DNA of 64,000 bases from Azorinus chamasolen. Its lineage: Eukaryota > Mollusca > Bivalvia > Cardiida > Solecurtidae. Numbering within the stretch: the first letter of the stretch is position 1; every line of letters begins with the position of its first letter. The position numbers were made by a program, and so were the translations under genes. Under the pieces are notes generated by a model, which saw nothing but the letters and a program-made list of their open reading frames with translations, searched no databases and had not been told where the DNA came from. The DNA is taken from assembly GCA_963576725.1 (NCBI GenBank), contig OY755239.1:56959953-57023952 (forward strand), written 5' to 3'. Shown here piece by piece: positions 35,551 to 43,204 of the stretch.

Positions 35551-35859
35551 TTAATAACTCTTGACCGGTCATTCCAGATAGTGTCTATCTCGTTTTTGAC
35601 CGGGCCACGCCTTTCAAGCGATTTTATAGAATCTTTGTCAGAATGTATGTCTCTACAAAATCTAGGTTGAGTTCAAACTTTGATCAACTCGGGTCACAAC
35701 CAGGTCTAATCACAAAACCTTGCGTATCCTCTATAGAGACCACATTCTTAACTGAAAATAGAACATTGGCAGAATCTTTGTTCGAAAATGGGTCAGCTGA
35801 GGTCAATTCGTATATAAAGACATTGTAATCACATTGGAGAGCGTTTTTTCCGATATTAA

Positions 35860-36480
35860 TGATTTTTTATCAATATTATTGCTTCTTCTTTGTTCTTGGT
35901 CAAGTCTGAAACCTGGGTAACTGGTATGATTAACCTGGTCAACATGATAGAAACTTGGCAGAAATATATAGCTACATTTTATCCAATCTTGAAACAATCA
36001 CCCCATAGACAAAACCGGTTATGTCTATGCGACGACACGCCTATGGGGTGTTAAAGTGACGCCGCAAAGACGTGTCGCCGCATAGACGTGACCATTTTCG
36101 TCTTTGTGGTGATTTACAACATATTTACAGGGCATTTTTATTTTTGGTCAAGTCCGAAACCTGATCAACCGGGATGATTAATTAGGTCAACATGATAGAA
36201 ATTTGGCAGCAATATGTAGCCATATTTTATCCAACCTTGAAACAATCACCGTATAGACAATACCGGTCACGTCTGTGTGGCGACACGCATATGCGGTGTT
36301 ACAGTGGCGCCACATAGACGTGAGCCACATAGACTTGACAATTTCGTCTCTGCATTGATATTCAAGATAATTACAGGGCATTTTTATTTTTGGTTAAGTC
36401 CGAAACCTGATCAACTGGTATGATTAACTAGGTCAACATGATAGAAATTTGACAGCAATCTATAGCCACGTTTTGATCAG
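35860..36480 (+). repeat. Tandem repeat, period about 246 bp, 2.5 copies
   Basis: The block AAGTCYGAAACCTGRTCAAC followed by GGTCAACATGATAGAAA recurs at about 35903, 36151 and 36396. Each unit also carries CGTCTATGCGGCGACACG-type inverted motifs. Related CGTCTATGCGG motifs are at 37740-37860. Confidence 0.7.
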
Positions 36481-36625
36481 AATATTCGCCTTAATCTTGT
36501 TTAACTTTGAGTAATAAGCTAGGTCAATAGGTCGAATAATTTAAGAACCTTGTTAACAATATTGAGGCAACCTTTCTTTCCGATCTTGATAGATCTTGGT
36601 AAAACATGTAAACCCCCCCCCCATT

Positions 36626-36791
36626 GTCTCTCTCTCTCCACCTCTGTCTCTTTCTCTCGCTCTGTCTCTCTTTGTCTGTCTCTGTATGTATGTCTGTATC
36701 TGTGTCTGTGTCTGTCTGTATATGCCTGTCTGTCTGTCTGTCTGTCTCTGTCTCTGTCTCTGTCTCTGTCTCTCTCTGTCTCTGTGTCTGT

Positions 36792-36845
<54 letters not shown>
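36626..36845 (+). repeat. (TC)n/(TCTG)n low-complexity tract
   Basis: 220 bp of CT and CTGT repeats. All long reading frames over it (Ser/Leu/Val-rich, or Arg/Glu/Asp-rich on the other strand) are spurious. Confidence 0.9.
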
Positions 36846-36846
<1 letters not shown>

Positions 36847-37118
36847 AAGGGGAGAGGGGGTAGGGTATTTATACGCAAAATGTATTCAGGTGTTTGGTAT
36901 AGACCATTATGGTCCGCTTCAATTAAGTTTATCAATTTGGTTTATGGGGAAACCAGAAAATGAACTAGGACTACAGTTTGTTTCTTAAAACGAAATCTTT
37001 TTGCGCAATTATTTTCAACATCCAGTGAGCAGTTTCTGAAAAGGAATAAAATCTGCTGAAAAAGACAATTGCTTCTATCAAATTTTATTTTGTTTGGGTC
37101 ATGTTTTAAAGTTTAAAT

Positions 37119-37370
37119 GGGGTGGTGGTTCAGTGGTAGGACGTTAAACTTGGGACCAGAGTGTCCCCGTTTCGAATCCAACAATCTGACTAAAATTGGT
37201 ACATGTGAGGGTCACTAGCCGGTACTGCGGCTGCATGATTGCGCCATATGTAAGCAGTGCTCAATATTGTAGGCGAATGGCTCAATGACCAGGCGAGTAA
37301 ATGTACAGTCGGCTGAGCAGTCATTCGGACTGAAGGTAGACTATAACTAGGTACTTTACTTTTACTATCA
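37119..37370 (+). mobile_element. tRNA-derived SINE, copy 2
   Basis: Head: GGGGTGGTGGTTCAGTGGTA (box A-like) and GTTTCGAATCCAACA (box B-like). The body GGTACATGTGAGGGTCACTA ... CAGTCGGCTGAGCAGTCATT ending in CTAGGTACTTTACTTTTA is closely similar to 11830-12005. A second SINE-like tail (GGTACCTGTGAGAGCAATAA ... CCCAGTGATTAGGTGA) follows at 37430-37540. Confidence 0.8.
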
Positions 37371-37739
37371 GATTGTTTCTGAGCAAAAATTGCATCCCAC
37401 GTTCACTCCTCTCCACCAGGTGCGTAAATAGGTACCTGTGAGAGCAATAAGCCAATGTGCCATGTCTGCCGTGGGCGCCGAATGTTAATGGCCGACTTAT
37501 AACCCAGTGATTAGGTGATAAATTGTGAAGTCGGGAGAACATGTATATAGATCTAGACTCTATCCTCAGCTTTACCTTTAACTATAGATAATGTGTATCT
37601 AAAGACATACAAGCGGACGAGCGGAAAGGTGAGCAGAATGGCAGTCCGATTGCGATATTCTCTCCTCACCAACTTAACTTGTACGGTGGTATACATGTAG
37701 TAGTAACACAGACTCGCTAAATTGTACATATTTGGTATC

Positions 37740-37860
37740 GTATATGCGGTGCAAATGTGCTTTTTGGCCGCATGGACGGGCCCTGTCTATGCGTTGCAAG
37801 TCACCGCATAGACGAACCGGTCACGTCTATGCGGCGACACGTCTATGTGGCATCGCAGTG
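37740..37860. repeat. Short inverted motif cluster CGTCTATGCGG
   Basis: Several direct and inverted copies of CGTCTATGCGGYGAC within 120 bp, also found at 36020-36100 and 36270-36330. Probably a small palindromic element family. Confidence 0.55.
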
Positions 37861-38889
37861 CACTTTCAGTTTATGTAAATAAACGAAGGTTTAGCGATGA
37901 AGAAACTGTATCATCTTCGATAGCAACACGTTTGTCAAATCATTAGTAAAAGGTCTACTTAAGTAAATACACTATTTTTGTGTCACCTGCCGAGAGGCAG
38001 TGTGTCACTTAAGGATCACTTTTCCGTTGTCTGTCTGTCTGTCTGTCTATCCGTCTGTCTGTCCATCACACTTTCGCTTCTTGCTGTCATTTCTAAATTA
38101 ATCATTATAGAGCTTTCAAATTCCATTGATATTTTACATCACTGCATGCAATACTTTTTTGTTATTCCCCTTTATTCTGATTTCACTCCAACATATTAAC
38201 ATTTTTTGTGTCAGCTGCAAGCAGGTGGTACATGTGTTCCTCCAAACACTCTTGTTGTTACAAACATGCCTGTCTTATAGTTGTTTATACGTAAGTTTCA
38301 AACATAAAGTGGGGTTATGCTGAGCAACATGGAATGAGACCACCGTAGCGAAATAGTAGGGTGTGCTAAAGTTACAGAGTAGTGGCGTAACGAGCCAAAA
38401 TGCGAACAATCGGCTGTCTGAATGACTTGAAATAATAAAAAGTATATCTACTTACTGCAGTTTTCATGTCGCTTTGAAATTACCCACAAAATGAACGCCT
38501 GTTGCCATTCAAAATGGACGCTGGTAATTTCCCTTTTATTTTATATATTACGCAAGACGTAATGCATAACACGTAAAACGTAAGTCATTATACGCAAGAC
38601 GTAATATTTAAAAAAAATAAGACAAATGTCCCTAATGGGCTTCTGTAGTTATGAGAACACAAGACAGCCGGTTTTCTGTCAATACCTCAAACTCCGATAA
38701 CTATATGACAGCCAAGAAGATAAAACTGGCGATTTAGTTGTAAATGGAAATTCAAAGCAGGTCACCATTTCCGCTATTAAGAGCGTGGGCATTTGCCCTA
38801 AACGCCTAGCAAAGCCCAACCCCGTCAAATTGATTATATGAAAATTGAACAATTTATTGACCCCGAATTGATTAAATTAACAAGAGATG
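37861..38889. other. Non-coding stretch
   Basis: Contains a (GTCT)n run at 38028-38060 and a small ACGCAAGACGTAAT duplication at 38548-38612. No gene is recognised. Confidence 0.4.
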
Positions 38890-40268
38890 TTTTTAAAACA
38901 TATATACCTCCTAGACCACCTGACCTTTGATCTAGTGACCTCAACTATAGAGGTCATCTAGTGGTCATGACTAATCACCACAGCAAGAAGATCCTAAGCC
39001 AAACCACTGATCATTTATTGATCTGAAAACATTTCACAAGTTAAGGTCATGGTGACCTTGACCTTTGACCTATCTAGTGGTCACGACCAACTACCACATC
39101 AAGTTTGAAGATCCCGAACCAAACCATTGAGCAGTTATTAATCGGAAACCATTCCATCAATTAAGCTCACGATCACCTTGATCTTTGACCTAGTGACCTC
39201 GAAAACAATAGGGCTCATCTAGTTGTCATGACCAACCACCACAGCAAGTTTGAAGATACTAAGCCAATCCCTTGAGCAGTTATTGATTGGAAACCATTTC
39301 ACCAATTAATGTCATGGTGACATTGACCTTTGATCTAGTGACCTCAAAATCAACAGGGGTCATCTAGTGGTCATGACCAACCACCACAGCAAGTTTGAAG
39401 ATCCTAAGCCAAACCCTTGAGCAGTTATTGATCGATAACCATTTCACCAGTTAAGGTCTTGGTGACCTTGACCTTTGACCTAGTGACATCAAAAACAACA
39501 GGGCTCATCTAGTTGTCATGACCAACCACCTAAGCAAATGTGAAGATCCTAAGCCAAACCCTTGAGCAGTTATTGATCAGAAACCATTTTACCAGTTAAG
39601 GTCATGGTGACCTTGACCTTTGACCTAGTGACCTAAAAACAATAGGGATCATCCACTGGTCATGACCAACTTCTGCAGCAAGTTTGAAGATTCTAAGCCA
39701 ACCCTTTGAGCAGTTATTGATCGGAAATGATTTTACCAGTTAAGGTCATGGTGACCTTGACCTTTGACCTAGTGACCTCAAAAACAACAAGTCTCATTTA
39801 GTTGTCATGACCAACCACCTATTAAGCAAATTTGAAGATCCTAAGCCAAACCCTTGAGCAGTTATTGATCAGAAACCATTTTATCAGTTAAGGTCATGGT
39901 GACCTTGACCTTTGACCTAGTGACTTAAAAACAATAGGGTTCATCCAGTGGTCATGACCAACTACCACAGCAAGTTTGGAGATCCCAAGTCAAACGCTTG
40001 AGCAGTTATTGATCGGAAACTATTTCACCATTTTAGGTCATTGTGACCTTGACCTTTGACCTAGTGACATCAAAAACAATAGGGGTCATCTAATTGTCAT
40101 GACCAACCACCACAGCAAGTTTGAAGATTCTATGCCAAGTCGTTTATTAGTTATCGTTCGGAAACCATCGATCTACCGACCGACCGACCGACAGACCGAC
40201 AGACCGACCGACCAACCGACATGTGCAAAGCAATATACCCCCATTTTTTCAAAAGGGGGTATAACTAG
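38890..40268 (+). mobile_element. Pearl/Helitron-like element: 145-bp array, microsatellite, hairpin, CTAG
   Basis: About nine tandem monomers with a 144-148 bp period carry GTGACCTTGACCTTTGACC and GGTCATGACCAACCACC. They are followed by a (CCGA/CAGA)n tract (40155-40222), a hairpin ACCCCC...GGGGGT (40239-40260) and CTAG (40265-40268). Bivalve pearl elements are known for tandem core repeats plus a tetranucleotide microsatellite, and Helitrons end in a hairpin followed by CTRR. The 5' end is not defined. No Rep/helicase is encoded, so it would be non-autonomous. Confidence 0.65.
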
Positions 40269-41091
40269 ACGAGTACAGTATAATTCTCTAACACACAGCG
40301 AAACCCCCAAAAATGTTATTCGAGACGACATACTGTATTACATAACCAATCCAGACAGCGAACGCATTCTAGAGTCCTTCACATTTAAAGGATATCATAC
40401 TCAAGTCATACCATGACGTAGGTCATCCGGGTTCTACCAGGTTATATTCTGTAATCAAATCCAAATTATATATAGACAGCGAGGAGTTAAATGTTCTAGA
40501 ATGAAGGGTCAAAGAAGTTTTTAACAAGCTTCATTTCTTTAAATAAATTTATTCATCACACTATCATTCAGATGCCCATGTGCCCTTTTTGCATTTTCCC
40601 TCATATAAACCTTTTTCCTCTTTTGCAAACAGAGAAGATCCAGATTAGACGGATTCTTAAGGGTCTGCTATGTTTGCTTATGAAATTATTTTAGTTCTTG
40701 ATCTACCATTTCTACCAATATCAAACTGTCCTGTCTACATATGCCATTATAAAAATCTGCCAATAAATATTAATTATGCCATTATTTCTTATATGAATAT
40801 ACAACAGGGAAAAGGTAAGTTGACAGCAGTCATGTTTTCAATATCCGTTACAGCCGTGCTGTACGTAAGTTCAGTCCCGTTTTTCCGTTGTGAGTATGGT
40901 GAAACAAGTAATGTGGAAACTGACCATCCTAGTTTTTGAGGTGACATCCTGTCACATGTTTAACTGTTTACAAATCCTCATTCCATAGGTCACGAAGACA
41001 CCACGTGGGTCTTCTGTAGTCCTGAGTTAAACCAGGATAAGCAGTACAAGAGGTCATTACAGACTTGACTATGTGTTGATTTGGTGTCAAT
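40269..41091. other. Non-coding with decayed family D MITE
   Basis: AACAGAGAAGATCCAGATTAG ... GTCTGCTATGTTTGCTTATG at about 40626-40682 is a family D relic. No confident gene is seen. Confidence 0.4.
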
Positions 41092-41146
41092 ATGAATGGT
41101 TGGCAAACACCTGTAGTTCTTGCGACATATTTAGCCTTTGTCACAG
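41092..41146 (+). CDS. Candidate first exon with signal peptide (host gene?)
   Basis: ATG at 41092 opens MNGWQTPVVLATYLAFVTG, which looks like a short n-region followed by a hydrophobic signal-peptide core. A good splice donor (CACAG/GTAATA) follows at 41146/41147, giving a phase 1 exon of 55 nt. No matching downstream exon was found before the MITE at 41240, and the rest of the gene could lie far away. The call rests on the peptide character and the donor only. Confidence 0.3.
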
Positions 41147-41239
41147 GTAATACAATTATACATAACAATTTACCATTCACTTTGTTTTATTCTGAACAAC
41201 ACATCTTAATAATTTGTAATTTGTACAAACGCCTCTTAA

Positions 41240-41481
41240 CCCTTCGCTTGCTATTCACGTCAATATACGTACCTGTAAATAGTGAAGACCCAGATGAGAC
41301 AGCTCCTGCAGGAGCTGTCTCATCAGGGTCTGCACTATTTACAAATTGATTGTACAACCAGTGCACTCCACAGCAGTGATTGCACAGTGAAATACTTGTA
41401 CACAGTGAAGATATGTGTAATTATACAACAGGACATGGGTAAAGAAGGAGAAATGTATTTTAAAATTCAGCAAGCGAAGGG
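41240..41481 (+). mobile_element. TTAA-type MITE, family B copy 6
   Basis: Perfect TTAA at 41236-41239 and 41482-41485. Perfect ends CCCTTCGCTTGCT/AGCAAGCGAAGGG. Intact core palindrome GACAGCTCCTGCAGGAGCTGTC. Very similar to copy 4 (28698-28948). Confidence 0.9.
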
Positions 41482-41485
41482 TTAA

Positions 41486-42094
41486 CGCCGTTGCAGTCAG
41501 AGTAGGCACAGATCAGACAAGAGCTGGAGGAGTCTTATGACCAGGGTCTGCTCTATTTGCTTATGAAATAATATAGATTTGATTCTACAATTTCTACCAT
41601 GGTTATAATTTCCTTCATAAAAATAATGTAATCAAAATTCATAATGTCATTGTTTCTTATATGAATATTCATGCCTGGTATTATATATTCTGAGTGTATA
41701 TTATCATTTATAATGTACTAATCACTGATACTGATACAAAATTACCAAACAATACTATGGACGTAATGTTTCGTTTCACAACACGTACTCATTGTACCAT
41801 AGTCTCGTTTGGCGTCTCATTATGGTACAAAGTGTTTGTAACGAAGATCACAGACTGTTTGTAACGGTGATCACAGGTTCGTTATAGTCAGCGAAGGAAG
41901 CAAACAAAAATAAAATCTTATACATGTACATGTATGTCTATTTTGTATTTTCAATCTATTTTAACAAGAAGTGGAAATTGTATTGAATGGAGCCAACTCG
42001 GATGGTTTGTTTTAAAATTTTGTAACAACTTTCTTCAAGGCAAATTGATTCGTGATAACATTTGCAAATAATTTGAACCGCCGGATAACTTGGG
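41486..42094. other. Non-coding with family D relic
   Basis: GATCAGACAAGAGCTGGAGG ... GGGTCTGCTCTATTTGCTTATG at 41500-41570 is a decayed inverted family D copy. No gene is recognised. Confidence 0.4.
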
Positions 42095-42405
42095 TCCATG
42101 CTTATAAAACGTTTGGTTGAGTCTGGATTCGTTCTCAAGTTTTTGATTGGTCAGATTTGAGCCTAAATCTGACCAATCAAAAGCTTGAGAACTCAAATCT
42201 GACCAATCAAAAGCGTGAGAACGAAACTCAGACTCAACTAAAAGCTTTATAAGCATGGACCCTGACGTCTTTCGTCTCACCAGAGTCCAAGGCTGTAAAA
42301 CTCCCGAGTCTGAGCATGTGATCATTCTCAAGTATCAGAATCTGACCAATCAGATGCGTGAGAATGGTCTTAGACTCAAGAAAAACGTTTTATAACCTCG
42401 GGGCC
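42095..42405. repeat. Two adjacent foldback repeats with ATTGGTCAG arms
   Basis: Arms CAAGTTTTTGATTGGTCAG and complement at 42095-42265 (the complement side is duplicated). A second unit with GAGTCTGAGCATGTGATCATTCTCA arms lies at 42293-42405. Outer sequences CATGCTTATAAAAC/TTATAAGCATG are complementary. Confidence 0.7.
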
Positions 42406-42438
42406 AAGTGCATTTTTGACTACTGTCTATTCGATTAA

Positions 42439-42555
42439 CCCTTTCGGTGCCAAATTTATAATTCTCGTCTGCAAACCACTTTCGTTAAACAATTGGATAA
42501 AATAAGGAAATGAGATCAATAAATGCAAATTTCAAAGGAATAAAGCACATACGAA
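42439..42555 (-). mobile_element. Left half of a split family C MITE
   Basis: TTAA at 42435-42438, then CCCTTTCGGTGCCAAATTT and a body matching the complement of 24455-24692 down to AAAGGAATAAAGCA. The rest of the MITE, including its palindrome and other end, is found at 53340-53472. The element was therefore split by everything in between. Confidence 0.7.
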
Positions 42556-42919
42556 TTTAGCACATGCTCTACATCGTCGCTGTGCTATTAACCAATAAGG
42601 TTGCGAGATTTCAGGACGTTGACTTCAGTACTATATTGCGTAAATGTCTGTCCATTTCATCGATAAATGACAGCTGTGAGTGGCACACTGTCAATTTATC
42701 GGTGAAAAATAAAAGGATGGACTATGAAAACTGCAAATACAGTAGCACCTTTCTACACAAATTACTAAATACAAATTTATTTGTTTGAATGGTAAAATTC
42801 TTTTTTAAACGATTATGTTAAAAAGATAATTTGCTCGAAAGGATCTGCTGCTTTAGAGCAGTTTATCCTTAACATCATTCATTTTAAGATTAAACAATGA
42901 AAAACTTTTAAACAATTTA

Positions 42920-42923
42920 CTAT
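42920..42923. other. Target site duplication CTAT (left)
   Basis: CTAT immediately precedes the LTR here and immediately follows the other LTR at 52750-52753. A 4-bp duplication is normal for Ty3/Gypsy insertions. Confidence 0.7.
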
Positions 42924-43121
42924 TATGGTAAATATGCTAGCTTAGCTCTAAACTTACCGGTAAATCTTCAGGTCGTCTTCTTGGACCGTCAGAAGTAAGG
43001 GTTTTTGTTCAGCTTCGCCAACACACGTCTGCTTCGTTAGGATTCGTAATAACAACAACCAGCTTCCTACGTCACTTCCGGCGAAGCGTCCCAGCCGTTG
43101 TCGTACTTGAATCTCACCACA
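42924..43121 (-). repeat. 3' LTR
   Basis: 198 bp, reading TGTGGTGAGATTC ... ATATTTACCATA on the minus strand. It appears identical to 52552-52749. Short for a Gypsy LTR. It contains CCG/GTAAGT, a splice-donor-like site. Confidence 0.93.
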
Positions 43122-43136
43122 CTCCTCCCCGTTTTC
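43122..43136 (-). other. Polypurine tract
   Basis: GAAAACGGGGAGGAG on the minus strand directly abuts the TGTGG start of the 3' LTR, where the plus-strand DNA primer of LTR elements is generated. Confidence 0.85.
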
Positions 43137-43204
43137 TAATGAAGGCCTCATTCTACCTCTCTGTCATCCCCAGGGTAGACGTATGCCTGCCCTGGTCAAC
43201 TACT

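Larger units (their letters stand above)
32651..38647. mobile_element. Possible 6-kb unit between inverted repeats
   Basis: A 35-bp sequence beginning TACGGAAGCCCATTAGGGAC at 32651 is repeated as its complement ending at 38647, with one mismatch in the terminal part. Both could be flanked by TA if the repeat starts at CGGAAG. The interior holds SINEs, MITEs and microsatellites and no transposase, so these may be two independent copies of a small repeat in opposite orientation. Confidence 0.3.

Noticed and set aside
36519..36988. Frames of 79-138 codons on both strands rich in Ser/Leu/Val or Arg/Glu/Asp
   Set aside because: Translation of the CT/CTGT microsatellite; open in several frames at once.
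38890..40160. CRISPR array
   Set aside because: Regular 145-bp repeats without unique spacers, in an animal-like genome and followed by a microsatellite and hairpin; this is a tandem-repeat transposon.
2424..41481. Recurring small frames reading like MRQLLQELSHQGLHYLQ on both strands
   Set aside because: They fall exactly on the family B MITEs and their palindromic core; the peptide recurs because the DNA element does. Not genes.
42564..42788. 74-codon frame starting MLYIVAVLL as a host exon
   Set aside because: It lies inside the inverted-end element that holds the Gypsy insertion and shows no domain; the hydrophobic start is short and the rest is unremarkable.
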